Positions 34,073-43,618 of a DNA stretch of 56,381 nt are shown in pieces (the stretch's first letter is position 1; each line of letters starts with the position of its first letter). The position numbers and the translations under genes are program-made. The notes under the pieces are model-generated. The model was not told the DNA's origin and searched no databases. It saw only the letters and a program-made list of their open reading frames with translations. This stretch comes from an uncultured Chloroflexota bacterium. GTDB taxonomy: Bacteria; Chloroflexota; Anaerolineae; Aggregatilineales; Phototrophicaceae. The stretch lies in the NCBI GenBank assembly GCA_903864435.1, contig CAIPFY010000254.1, forward strand, positions 1 through 56,381, in the 5' to 3' direction.

Positions 34073-35278
34073 TCATTTTTGATAGTACTTACGGCCTTTC
34101 AGGTCTTCGGGCAGCAAATCATCGGTGGTATACATCTCGTAGCCCTTGCCGTAACCCAGTTCTTTCATCAGTTTGGTGGGCGCGTTGCGCAGTTGTAGCG
34201 GGATGGGCAACGTGCCGGTGCGGTTGACATCCTCCAGCGCGGCAAAGAAGGCATCGCCGGCGGTGCGGTCTTTGGGCGAGAGCGCCATATACGCCGTGCC
34301 GTGCGCCAGACTGAACTGGCATTCCGGCAGGCCGACGGTTTCTACCGCACGGAACACCTCGTTTGCCACCACCAGCGCCGTCGGCTGCGCCATGCCAATA
34401 TCCTCACTGGCGAAGATCACCAGCCGCCGCGCAATGAACAGCGGGTCTTCGCCCGCCGCCACCATCCGCGCCAGATAGTACAGCGCCGCGTCTACGTTGC
34501 TGGCACGCATACTCTTGATGAAGGCGCTGATGGTGTTGTAATGCTCATCGGCGGCCTTGTCGTAGCGCAGGAACTTGGACTGGAGCGCAGTCTTGAGCGA
34601 CTCCACCGTGACCATCTTATTCTCGCCGCCGTACAAGCCCGCCGTCACTTCTAGCAGGTTGAGCGCCTGCCGACCATCGCCGCCCGCGAACTCCGCGAGG
34701 AAATCCACTGCTTCGGGCGACAGGCTCACGTCCAGCGCCACCGCGCCCTGCTGCACAATCGGGCGGATGTCGTCCGCCGACAGCGGTTCGAGGACGAACA
34801 CGCGGCAGCGCGAGAGCAGCGCCGAGTTGACCTCAAAACTGGGGTTCTCGGTGGTCGCGCCGATCAGAATCAGCGTTCCGTCCTCGACATAGGGCAGCAA
34901 AAAATCCTGCTGCGCCTTGTTGAAGCGGTGAATTTCATCCAGAAACAGGACGGCGCTACCCCCCTGTGGCTTGCTATCGCCGCTGAACAGATCGCGCTGT
35001 CCGGCGGCCCGCACCTGTTCCACAATAGCGCGAATCTCGGCTTTGCCCGCCGACACCGCCGATAGCTCGAAATACGGGCGATCGGTCTGGGTGGCGATAA
35101 TCCGCGCCAGCGTGGTCTTGCCCACCCCCGGCGGCCCCCAGAAGATCATCGAATAGATGCGGTTCTGCTGAATCGCCACCGCTAATGGTTTGCCGGGGCC
35201 GACCAGATGCTTCTGCCCGATGAAGCCTTCCAATGAAGCGGGACGAACGCGATCCGCAAGGGGTTTGGTTTCAGACAT
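34073..35278 (-). CDS. rarA: AAA+ ATPase RarA (MgsA), replication-associated recombination
   Basis: 401 residues from ATG 35278, with GAGG upstream; the frame extends to 35347. It starts ADRVRPASLEGFIGQKHLVG, then Walker A GPPGVGKTT, Walker B LFLDEIHRFNKAQQD, sensor I GATTENPSFEVNSALLSRCR and a C-terminal tetramerisation region ending GYEMYTTDDLLPEDLKGRKY. RarA/MgsA acts at stalled forks and interacts with SSB and the clamp loader. It is divergent from the sulfurtransferase gene at 35430. Confidence 0.94.
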   Translation of the reverse strand: MSETKPLADRVRPASLEGFIGQKHLVGPGKPLAVAIQQNRIYSMIFWGPPGVGKTTLARIIATQTDRPYFELSAVSAGKAEIRAIVEQVRAAGQRDLFSGDSKPQGGSAVLFLDEIHRFNKAQQDFLLPYVEDGTLILIGATTENPSFEVNSALLSRCRVFVLEPLSADDIRPIVQQGAVALDVSLSPEAVDFLAEFAGGDGRQALNLLEVTAGLYGGENKMVTVESLKTALQSKFLRYDKAADEHYNTISAFIKSMRASNVDAALYYLARMVAAGEDPLFIARRLVIFASEDIGMAQPTALVVANEVFRAVETVGLPECQFSLAHGTAYMALSPKDRTAGDAFFAALEDVNRTGTLPIPLQLRNAPTKLMKELGYGKGYEMYTTDDLLPEDLKGRKYYQK

Positions 35279-35429
35279 GGTGCAAGCCTCGCAACGGCCT
35301 TCAGGTGAGATGTTGATGAGTATTGCAGACCGAACGACGCGGGTCAACCGTTCTGGACTGCCACCCTATCCCAAAAACAGGTATATTGATTACCAACATC
35401 TTTTCAATTGAGTGGTCAGGAGAACACCA

Positions 35430-36293
35430 ATGAGCGATATTTCCCAACGCGGCTATGCCAACGCCGATGCACTTGTTTCGACGGACTGGGTGGCGGCGCA
35501 TCTGAACGATCCGACGATTCGCATCATCGAATCCAACGAAGACCCGCTGCTCTACCCCAGCGGTCACATTCCCGGCGCGGTACAGGTGGACTGGACAACC
35601 GACCTGAACGACCCGCTGCGCCGCGATTACCTGAACAAAGCTGGCTTCGAGGCGCTGATGAGCCGCATCGGTGTGACCAACGACATGACGGTGGTCTTTT
35701 ATGGCGACAAGAACAACTGGTGGGCGTGCTATGCCTTCTGGGTGTTCCAACTGTTCGGTCACAGCAACGCCAAAGTGGTGGACGGCGGGCGCTTGAAGTG
35801 GGAAAAAGAGAACCGCCCCCTCACCCGCGAAGTGCCAGCCTATGCCGCCACCGCCTACACCGCCCCGGCGCGAGACGACGGGCGGGTGCGTGCCTTCCGC
35901 GATCAGGTGCTTCAGCATGTGGAGGCCAACCTGCCGCTGGTGGACGTGCGCAGCCCGGACGAGTTCAGCGGCAAACTGCTGCACATGGCGAACTACCCGC
36001 AGGAAGGTGCGCTGCGCGGCGGGCATATCCCCGGCGCGAAAAGCGTACCGTGGGCGCGGGCGGCCAATCCCGAAGATGGCACGTTCAAATCTGCCGAACA
36101 GCTACGCGCCATTTATGAGCAGGAACAGGGGCTGAAAGCGGGTGATGACATCATCGCTTACTGCCGCATCGGGGAGCGCAGCAGCCACACATGGTTCGTG
36201 CTGACGCACCTGCTCGGCTACCCGAAGGTTCGCAACTACGACGGCTCATGGACGGAATGGGGCAATTCGGTCGGCGTGCCGATTGAGAAATAA
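35430..36293 (+). CDS. sseA: Thiosulfate/3-mercaptopyruvate sulfurtransferase (two-domain rhodanese)
   Basis: 287 residues from ATG 35430 with CAGGAG 7 bases upstream; the frame begins at 35412. The N-terminal rhodanese domain has no Cys at its loop (YGDKNNW); the C-terminal domain has the catalytic [11 protein letters not shown] with the active-site Cys. The domain order and the CRIGER loop match the mycobacterial SseA/CysA2 type. It transfers sulfane sulfur to thiophilic acceptors. It ends 2 bp before the SufE gene, so the two are co-transcribed. A possible -10 box TATATT is at 35382. Confidence 0.93.
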   Translation: MSDISQRGYANADALVSTDWVAAHLNDPTIRIIESNEDPLLYPSGHIPGAVQVDWTTDLNDPLRRDYLNKAGFEALMSRIGVTNDMTVVFYGDKNNWWACYAFWVFQLFGHSNAKVVDGGRLKWEKENRPLTREVPAYAATAYTAPARDDGRVRAFRDQVLQHVEANLPLVDVRSPDEFSGKLLHMANYPQEGALRGGHIPGAKSVPWARAANPEDGTFKSAEQLRAIYEQEQGLKAGDDIIAYCRIGERSSHTWFVLTHLLGYPKVRNYDGSWTEWGNSVGVPIEK

Positions 36294-36295
36294 TC

Positions 36296-36736
36296 ATGGC
36301 TGATTATCCCGAAAAACTGCTGGCGGTTCTGGATGATTTCTCGTTCATCACTGACCGCAACGAGCGCGTTGAATACCTGATCGAAATCGCTGACCGTTTC
36401 GCCTCGGTGAAAGTGCCGCCGGACGTTGCCACGCCGCCCTATGACGAGGCGCACCGCGTCCCGGCCTGCGAGTCGGATGCGTTCGTCTGGGCGCAACCGA
36501 ACGCGGATGGCACGCTGCACTTCAGCTTCGATGTGTTGAATCCGCAGGGGCTTTCCGCCAAAGCGATGAGCGTCGTCCTCGGTGAAACCTGCTCCGGCGC
36601 ACCGCTGGAACAGGTGGCGGCGCTGGAAACCAGCATCGTGTTCAGCCTGTTCGGGCGCGAAATCTCGATGGGCAAAGGGCAGGGGTTGATGGACATCATC
36701 ACAATGGTACAGTACGAGGCCAAACGCCGCCTATAG
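36296..36736 (+). CDS. sufE: SufE-family sulfur-acceptor protein
   Basis: 146 residues with the SufE fold: EKLLAVLDDFSFITDRNERV helix, the acceptor Cys in VPACESDAF, then LSAKAMSVVLGETCSGAPLE and the C-terminal GLMDIITMVQYEAKR. SufE accepts persulfide sulfur from a cysteine desulfurase. Its pairing directly behind a rhodanese with a 2-bp gap suggests sulfur is passed from the sulfurtransferase to SufE, as in the mycobacterial SseA-SufE pair. A strong terminator follows. Confidence 0.92.
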   Translation: MADYPEKLLAVLDDFSFITDRNERVEYLIEIADRFASVKVPPDVATPPYDEAHRVPACESDAFVWAQPNADGTLHFSFDVLNPQGLSAKAMSVVLGETCSGAPLEQVAALETSIVFSLFGREISMGKGQGLMDIITMVQYEAKRRL

Positions 36737-36764
36737 CTGCGTGTCATGGCGAAGGGAACATCAT

Positions 36765-36797
36765 AAAAGGCCGACGCGGTGACGCATCGGCCTTTTT
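36765..36797 (+). terminator. Strong rho-independent terminator after sufE
   Basis: AAAAGGCCGA and TCGGCCTTTT pair, extended by GCG/CGC around a GTGA tetraloop, and the stem ends in T5. Confidence 0.85.
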
Positions 36798-36855
36798 CAC
36801 GCTCCAGCCTATGCCTATGCGCCGTTTGACGGCGGCGAGCCACCCATAGCCGCCA

Positions 36856-36942
36856 TCACCCGCGCCCACCGCCGATCAGCTTGAGAATCTCGCGGCGGCT
36901 GAGTATGCGGCCCACAGGCAAATCGTCGTTCTGGGTTTCCAT
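36856..36942 (-). pseudogene. 28-residue remnant of a Tat-exported protein
   Basis: On the minus strand a strong GAGGAGG precedes ATG 36942, which opens a 28-codon frame ending at TGA 36856: METQNDDLPVGRILSRREIL then KLIGGGRG. SRREILKLIGG is a twin-arginine-type signal start. A +1 shift near the end restores GAGDGGYGWLAA before the sufE terminator. This looks like the 5' stump of a deleted gene, possibly an intradiol dioxygenase-type enzyme; a functional small peptide is less likely. Confidence 0.5.
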
Positions 36943-37110
36943 CGTTCGTATGCCTCCTCATTCGATGTTTGCTACTTTAACGGCAACTTGTTCAGAAGAT
37001 GTTCAAAAAACCTGAATCAATCCGAGCCATCTTTTAAGATTTAGCATGTAAGATTACTTGTCAGCAACGCTTCTCAATAGTCTGGTCAGGCAAGCAAGAG
37101 GATAAACAGG
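36943..37110. other. Remainder of the 374-bp intergenic region upstream of the M23 gene
   Basis: Beyond the terminator and the Tat remnant, this stretch holds only the leader of the M23 gene: an AT-rich segment at 36990-37070 and AAGAGGATAAACAGG ahead of ATG 37111. No gene was seen. Confidence 0.4.
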
Positions 37111-38796
37111 ATGGTCATTCAAAGCGCATTTCGCTGGTTAGTGGCAGCAATGCTGGCGTTCATCGCGGCACAGCCCGTTCACGCGCAAGACAGCACAAAA
37201 CCGCTAAGAATGCCGCTGACTATGCCTGCGGGGCCTTCCACATGGTTGTTCGGGCAACCTTATGGCAATACGGTTGGCGCGTTCAACTTCGGCACGGCAT
37301 GGTACAGTGCCGGTCAAGGACTGCATTTTGGGATTGATATCAGTATGCCCTGTGGCACGCCGCTGGTGGCCGTAGCCGATGGCGAAGTCATTTATGTGGA
37401 TAATCTCGCTTTTGGCGCGGGGCCGCACAATCTCATCCTGCGCCACCCGCAGGCCGGCGTCACCACGCTCTATGGTCATTTGCTGGAAAAACCGCCGCTA
37501 CAGCAATATCAATTGGTGCAGCGCGGTCAGCTTGTCGGCTATTCTGGCGACCCCGATGTCACCTGCGATTCGCGTCCGCATTTGCATCTCGAAGTGCGCT
37601 CACTGGACTACCGCACCGCCTACAACCCGCTTGACTATATTGACGCACAGTGGGATGTGCTGACCGCCATCGGCCCCTTCAACAGCAATCTGTTCCAGCA
37701 AGATTTGACCCATGCACGCCGCTGGATGCGTTTGGAAGACCAGCCCCCGGTGGCCTTCGGCGGCGCACGGCTGAACGCTTATGCACAAAGCTGGCCGCCC
37801 GCCAACGACCAGCGCCAGCCCGTCAGCGCCCTGCCCGCCCGTGACCTCGGCTCCTTGCCCGCCGATGCCCGCGCTGAAGTACGCTCACTCGGCTATGCGG
37901 ACTGCTGTGCGAACTTCTGGTGGCATGCTTCCGATTCCAACCATTTTTATGTGATTGATGGGGCAGAAGAACAACCCGCCGCAATTTTTGAGTGGGATGT
38001 GGAAGTTGGCGGGTTATCCGGCCTGATTGAACCTGCGCCACCTGTTTTTGCTTCTCCAGATGGCACTTATACTTACCGCCTGAGTACAGAAGGAACACGC
38101 ATCCGCAGCATGGCCGATGGGAGTGAATGGCTGTTGAACACGGGTGGGTTTACACCTGCCATCAGCCCCGACAATCAACAACTCCTGTGGCTGGCACAAT
38201 ATGGCACATTCGTCCCCGGTGCCACGCCGCCGCTTGTGGAAGTGTGGGTAAGCGGCCTGAAAGGGGATAATGCGCGGACGATTCTCAGCCAGCCCCGCGC
38301 TTCTGCTGCATGGCTGGACGGCACACGCCTGCTAATCGCCACCAGCGAGCGCACCCTGACCACCTTATCCGTCTACAACACATCCGACAACACATCTTTC
38401 GTGCTGGGAGCATGGGATCGCCTGCGTGGATTGAGCATCGCCCCCGGCGGCGGACGACTGTTGTTTTACCAGACCTTCCAGAATGACCCTGCGGCGAACG
38501 CGGTCTATACGCTACTCACGCAACCGAATGCCCAACCGGAACGCCTAACATGGTTTGGGGGCTGGCGCTGGCGCGACTCAAACAGCCTGTACTACCTCCC
38601 CTTCCAGCCCGATCAAGCGTTACAAAACCTGATGTACTACCACTTTTCCACCGGGGAGAACCGCCCGCTGACCGATCCCGACACGCAACCCTTTACGGTT
38701 GTGAATGGCGACTGGTCGGTTTCGCCGGATGGACGCTCGATTTTGTTTCAGAATGTAGGGGACAACAGTTTGAGTTTGCTTGTGTTAAGTCCCTAA
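37111..38796 (+). CDS. Secreted M23-family peptidase fused to a TolB-like propeller
   Basis: 561 residues with a signal peptide (WLVAAMLAFIAAQPVHAQ). The M23/LytM domain spans about residues 45-170: His72-x3-Asp76 in LHFGID, the LYGHL turn and His157-x-His159 in HLHLEV, giving a complete zinc and catalytic set. Residues 200-561 contain WD40/TolB-like blades (SPDNQQLLWLAQYGTF, SPDGRSILFQNVGDNS). It probably cleaves cell-wall peptide crosslinks, with the propeller as a binding or localisation domain. It stands alone. Confidence 0.9.
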   Translation: MVIQSAFRWLVAAMLAFIAAQPVHAQDSTKPLRMPLTMPAGPSTWLFGQPYGNTVGAFNFGTAWYSAGQGLHFGIDISMPCGTPLVAVADGEVIYVDNLAFGAGPHNLILRHPQAGVTTLYGHLLEKPPLQQYQLVQRGQLVGYSGDPDVTCDSRPHLHLEVRSLDYRTAYNPLDYIDAQWDVLTAIGPFNSNLFQQDLTHARRWMRLEDQPPVAFGGARLNAYAQSWPPANDQRQPVSALPARDLGSLPADARAEVRSLGYADCCANFWWHASDSNHFYVIDGAEEQPAAIFEWDVEVGGLSGLIEPAPPVFASPDGTYTYRLSTEGTRIRSMADGSEWLLNTGGFTPAISPDNQQLLWLAQYGTFVPGATPPLVEVWVSGLKGDNARTILSQPRASAAWLDGTRLLIATSERTLTTLSVYNTSDNTSFVLGAWDRLRGLSIAPGGGRLLFYQTFQNDPAANAVYTLLTQPNAQPERLTWFGGWRWRDSNSLYYLPFQPDQALQNLMYYHFSTGENRPLTDPDTQPFTVVNGDWSVSPDGRSILFQNVGDNSLSLLVLSP

Positions 38797-38885
38797 CACA
38801 GCACAGTCAAGCCGGTGTGCAAAACAGATGACATTTAGCGCCTTATGAAGCATAGAACTTCACTAGGGTTTACTCGTATCATCCT

Positions 38886-39238
38886 GTGACATACTCCCCG
38901 CACGTAAACGTAGGGGCTTCTGGCTTCAAACGTCGTATGCGCTCGTCAATAGTGACTTACAACGACTCAGCCATCGGGCTAATGTCCTAGCCCACAAACA
39001 TTGGTTCTCGCAGTCTAAGGTGTTTAGACTTTTACGCTACGGACTTCCCGTAGCAACCCATGTCTAAGTTGGTAAATTGCGCCGCACTGAACTTTTCGCA
39101 CGGCCATCCCATTACAGGCTTGTGAAGTGGTTGTCCAGTCGAATTAAAAGGAGTATACCTTGCAAAATCATCATTCGGCTAACGCCGAGCCGCCTTATAT
39201 CCCCGTACCTAAAGGTAGGGGTTTTACGGCGGTTTTCG
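38886..39238 (-). mobile_element. Non-autonomous IS200/IS605-type element lacking tnpA and tnpB
   Basis: The 484-bp gap between the M23 and regulator genes contains an element of about 353 bp bounded by IS605-style subterminal hairpins: CCCCGCACGTAAACGTAGGGG at 38896-38916 and CCCCGTACCTAAAGGTAGGGG at 39201-39221, both with a bulge on the same arm. On the minus strand the left end follows TTTTAT, a target-site (TAM)-like tetramer/pentamer context, and the right end closes at GTATGTCAC. No direct repeats flank it, as expected for this family. No transposase frame remains. The exact ends are estimates. Confidence 0.7.
38887..39135 (-). ncRNA. omega (reRNA)-like guide RNA scaffold
   Basis: Read on the minus strand, the region folds into consecutive perfect hairpins: GCTACGG/CCGTAGC (39036-39054), GTCTAA/TTAGAC (39013-39029) and GGGCTA/TAGCCC (38976-38993). 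It ends in AAGCC-AGAAGCCCC and the right-end hairpin. This order matches my recollection of TnpB omega RNAs, whose scaffold ends at the transposon right end and whose guide is the next ~20 flanking bases (here AGGATGATACGAGTAAACCC). No tnpB gene is present. Expression is not shown. Confidence 0.6.
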
Positions 39239-39280
39239 ATAAAATAGTGTAGATTCACCGCATCCAAATCGGGAGTACCA

Positions 39281-39994
39281 ATGCATAGGCAGCTACTACA
39301 ACAAGACCTCAGCGTTATCGCCGCTTTCAAACCCTTCAGCCCGCAATTGTTGGACGCACTGCGAGACAACGCACAGGTGTACTGCCTGAAACCGCAGGAA
39401 ATTCTCCTGTATCAAGGGGATGTCATTCACTCCTTTTACGCCGTCCTCGAAGGCGGTGTGCGCCTCGTGGAGCAGGATGAGAAGGGGACGAGCGTCACCC
39501 TGAAGATTTACGGTCCCGGCGATATTTTTGGCCTGCTGGCAGTTTCGGGACACTATACCCACCCCGCGCAGATTGAAGCCATCCACAACAGTATGGTGAT
39601 TGCGATTGATGGGCAAAGCACGCGCCAACTGGTGCTCCAATATCCCGAATTGGGACTGGCGATCATTGATCTGCTCACCGTGCATGTGCATCACGCTCAT
39701 CAGCGCATCCGCTATATGACCGCCGAGCGCGTAGACCGGCGGTTGGCACGCACCCTGCTGCACTACAGCGACAAATTCGGCAAGCAGATGTGCGGCAAGA
39801 TTTCGATTGATGTCCCCCTATCGCAGCGCGATCTAGCCGAGTTTGCCGGAACGACCGTCGAGACGATCAACCGGACGCTGACCCAGTGGAACAAGCAGGG
39901 CATCGTGACCTGCGCTCACAAACATGTGGACATTCTTGATCGGGAGGCACTGGTGGCGATTGCCGAAGATCGGCAATCCGTCACGCTAAATTGA
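39281..39994 (+). CDS. Crp/Fnr-family transcriptional regulator
   Basis: 237 residues. A cNMP-binding-type beta-roll spans 15-130 (LLYQGDVIHSFYAVLEGGVR, IYGPGDIFGLLAVSG), followed by a dimer helix and a winged helix-turn-helix (LSQRDLAEFAGTTVETINRT). The recognition helix carries Glu194, Asn197 and Arg198 where FNR has Glu209, Ser212 and Arg213, which predicts TTGAT half-sites. Only three Cys (35, 171, 211), so there is no FNR-type N-terminal [4Fe-4S] site; NO-sensing Dnr/NnrR-like or cluster-free sensing is more likely. It probably controls nrfHA. Confidence 0.92.
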   Translation: MHRQLLQQDLSVIAAFKPFSPQLLDALRDNAQVYCLKPQEILLYQGDVIHSFYAVLEGGVRLVEQDEKGTSVTLKIYGPGDIFGLLAVSGHYTHPAQIEAIHNSMVIAIDGQSTRQLVLQYPELGLAIIDLLTVHVHHAHQRIRYMTAERVDRRLARTLLHYSDKFGKQMCGKISIDVPLSQRDLAEFAGTTVETINRTLTQWNKQGIVTCAHKHVDILDREALVAIAEDRQSVTLN

Positions 39995-40032
39995 TCTAGA
40001 TCAATTTTTTCATTCTCATCCTGTGCTAATCT
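39991..40032 (+). promoter_or_regulatory. nrfHA promoter with a perfect FNR box
   Basis: TTGAT-CTAG-ATCAA at 39991-40004 is a perfect FNR-type palindrome that overlaps the regulator stop codon (39992-39994). A -10 hexamer TAATCT lies at 40027-40032, implying a start near 40039 and placing the box centre about -41.5, the class II activator position. A T6 run follows the palindrome; the 5-bp arms are too short for a likely terminator. Confidence 0.75.
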
Positions 40033-40083
40033 CGCATTCAGTGTGACACATTGGATTGCATTGATGAGTGTACAGGAGGAAAT

Positions 40084-40566
40084 GTGGGGAAATTTTTCAG
40101 ATCGAGGGCGAGTCCGCCTTTCTTCGTCGGCATCCTGTTTGTGATGATCGGGGCTTTAATGGGCTTGAGCGTTTTCACGTTCACCTATGCCAAAGGGACA
40201 TCCTATCTTTCGGATGATCCACAAGCCTGCACCAACTGTCATGTGATGGAAGAAGAATATACGGCATGGGTGCAGGGCAGCCATAAGGCCGTCGCCGTCT
40301 GCAATGACTGCCACATGCCCCACAACTTCGTGAACAAGTGGTTCACCAAAGCACTGAACGGCTTCAACCACAGTCTGGCGTTCACCCTTCAAGACTACCC
40401 CGCCAACATCCGCATCAAAGAACGTAATGCGGGAATCGTGCAAGACAACTGCATCGGCTGTCATCAGACAACCGTCAGTCAGGTCTACGGTTTACACAAT
40501 GACCAATCTCGCGCCTGCACCTCATGTCATGAGAATGTAGGACACGAAAACCGGCTAACGAATTAA
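40084..40566 (+). CDS. nrfH: NrfH, tetraheme quinol-oxidising subunit of nitrite reductase
   Basis: 160 residues from GTG 40084, chosen because AGGAGG lies 4 bases upstream; the open frame reaches TTG 40051, and an ATG at 40082 is out of frame. One TM anchor at 12-33 (PFFVGILFVMIGALMGLSVF) is followed by four CXXCH haem sites at 49-53, 73-77, 123-127 and 145-149, which defines the NapC/NirT-type NrfH. It carries electrons from menaquinol to NrfA. It ends 14 bp before nrfA. Confidence 0.96.
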   Translation: MGKFFRSRASPPFFVGILFVMIGALMGLSVFTFTYAKGTSYLSDDPQACTNCHVMEEEYTAWVQGSHKAVAVCNDCHMPHNFVNKWFTKALNGFNHSLAFTLQDYPANIRIKERNAGIVQDNCIGCHQTTVSQVYGLHNDQSRACTSCHENVGHENRLTN

Positions 40567-40580
40567 CGGAAAAGATAACC

Positions 40581-41891
<1,311 letters not shown>

Positions 41892-41904
41892 CCGCCTGAA
41901 CGAA

Positions 41905-41940
41905 ACAGGGCGCACCTGTTATGGCGTGCGCCCTGTTTTT
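41905..41940 (+). terminator. Terminator of nrfHA
   Basis: ACAGGGCGCAC and GTGCGCCCTGT form an 11-bp stem followed by T4-5. Confidence 0.88.
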
Positions 41941-41943
41941 GTT

Positions 41944-42060
41944 TTAACCCTCATCTCCGACCCTTCTCCCTCAAGGCGAAGGGTGTAAGACCAACAGATG
42001 CGCCTTACATCCCCCCTCCAGCGGTACTCCGCGTTACGGAAAGGGGAGTGAGGGGTGAGG
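41944..42060. repeat. Dispersed GC-rich hairpin repeat, copy C
   Basis: Inverted ends AACCCTCATCTCCGACCC and (reverse complement) AACCTCACCCCTCACTCCCC flank an internal hairpin CCCTTCTCCC-TCAA-GGCGAAGGG. It is related to the segments at about 15126-15303 and 28619-28732. It lies between the nrfA terminator and the convergent sugar-transferase gene and has no coding capacity. Confidence 0.55.
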
Positions 42061-42067
42061 TTCTGGG

Positions 42068-43591
42068 TTAGTACGCGCCCTTGCTCATCAGCACCGCCGG
42101 AATGGTCTGCACCATGATCTGAATATCCACCCAGATCGAGTAGTTGCGGATGTAGCGCATGTCCAAGCGGACGCGCTCCTCGTAGGTCAGTTCGCTGCGC
42201 CCGCTGGTCTGCCACAGGCCGGTGATACCCGGTTTCACGGTATGCAGGTTCAGCCCCCAGCGCCCGTACTTTTCCACTTCTTCCATCGTAATCATGCGCG
42301 GCCCGACGATGCTCATCTCGCCCTTCAGCACGTTGAACAACTGCGGCAGCTCATCAATGCTGGTCTTGCGCAGGAAGTTGCCAATGCGCGTGATGCGCGG
42401 GTCTCTCTTGAGCTTATAGTAGCGTTCGTATTCCTCACGGGCATGTGGATCACGTTCCAGCAGCTCGCGCAACACCTCGTTGGAATTCACCACCATCGTG
42501 CGGAACTTGAACGCATCAAATTCCTTGCCGCCCACGCCGACCACACGCCGCCGGTAAATGACCGGCCCCGGATCGGTCAGTTTCATGTAGATGCCAATAG
42601 CGATAAACAACGGCATCAGCACCATCAGTCCAGCCAGCGCCCCCACATAATCCAGCACGGCTTTGGCAAAAATGTTCACCCCGGTCAGGCGCACGCGGTT
42701 CACGCTCACCATCGGCACGCTGCCCACATCCTGCACTTTCACGCCGGTGGTCAGGATTTCGTACATGCCGGACGACAGCCACACGGAAACCTGCTCATCA
42801 TTCACATAGCGCCGGAACAGGTCGAGGAGCTTATCGCGCTGCACACCGCTGGTCGCCACCAGCAGGCGCTCGATACCAAACCGCGCCACCAGCACTTCGG
42901 TGCGCTCGGTAGACCCATGCACCACAATCCCCGGCAGCACTTCTTCACCCGGCTTGAGGCCGTCATCCAGAAAACCGACGATGTTCACGCCGGCAATCGG
43001 CGCACTGAGCAATTGCTCGGCAATCGCAATCCCTTCGGCATTCGCGCCCACGATATAGGCGGGGGACATGAAATGCCCGCGCCGCCGCAGCCAGTAAATG
43101 AACCGCCGGAAAGCGAAACGCTCGACAAAGATCAGCGCGACGCTCAAGCCCCACGCCAGCAGCAGCCATCCACGCGCAATCAGCACAGACGGATCGAGGT
43201 AGGTCACGATGATGACCCCCACAATACCCACCGTGCAGGCGTTGAACGCCGCCGCGTATTCCTGCAACCCGCCGAACAGAATGCCGGGATCGTACATGCG
43301 GAACAAAGCGAACACGACCAACCACGACGGCAGCAAGAAATAGACGAAGGTGGAGTAGAAGAACGCATCCCCTTTGCCAGCGGGATCGAAAAATCCAGTG
43401 GTCGGCGCAATGAAGCGAATGTTAAAAGCGACGAGGAAGGCCAGCCCGATGAGCAAGGTATCTGTGAACATCAGAAATATTTGAACGATACGCAGTTTCG
43501 TGCGGTGATTGCGACGCAGCAGCCCCATCGGGTTCAGCCCGAACCGGTCAGCAGACTGACCAGCCGTTGTATCTATTGCTTTCGTCGTCAT
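42068..43591 (-). CDS. Undecaprenyl-phosphate sugar-1-phosphate transferase (WbaP/WcaJ-like)
   Basis: 507 residues from ATG 43591, chosen because AGGGG lies 6 bases upstream (an ATG at 43597 is too close). An N-terminal block of four TM helices is followed by a CoA-binding-like Rossmann region ([17 protein letters not shown]), then the C-terminal transferase: a membrane helix, [40 protein letters not shown] and [15 protein letters not shown]. It starts exopolysaccharide repeat units on undecaprenyl phosphate at the cytoplasmic face. It is the last gene of the cluster. Confidence 0.94.
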   Translation of the reverse strand: MTTKAIDTTAGQSADRFGLNPMGLLRRNHRTKLRIVQIFLMFTDTLLIGLAFLVAFNIRFIAPTTGFFDPAGKGDAFFYSTFVYFLLPSWLVVFALFRMYDPGILFGGLQEYAAAFNACTVGIVGVIIVTYLDPSVLIARGWLLLAWGLSVALIFVERFAFRRFIYWLRRRGHFMSPAYIVGANAEGIAIAEQLLSAPIAGVNIVGFLDDGLKPGEEVLPGIVVHGSTERTEVLVARFGIERLLVATSGVQRDKLLDLFRRYVNDEQVSVWLSSGMYEILTTGVKVQDVGSVPMVSVNRVRLTGVNIFAKAVLDYVGALAGLMVLMPLFIAIGIYMKLTDPGPVIYRRRVVGVGGKEFDAFKFRTMVVNSNEVLRELLERDPHAREEYERYYKLKRDPRITRIGNFLRKTSIDELPQLFNVLKGEMSIVGPRMITMEEVEKYGRWGLNLHTVKPGITGLWQTSGRSELTYEERVRLDMRYIRNYSIWVDIQIMVQTIPAVLMSKGAY

Positions 43592-43618
43592 GCCCATCCC
43601 CTAACTACACGTTGTACG

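Noticed and set aside
39991..40010. Palindrome plus T6 as a rho-independent terminator of the regulator gene
   Set aside because: The 5-bp A/T-rich arms with a 4-base loop are too weak; the exact FNR consensus and promoter spacing explain it better.
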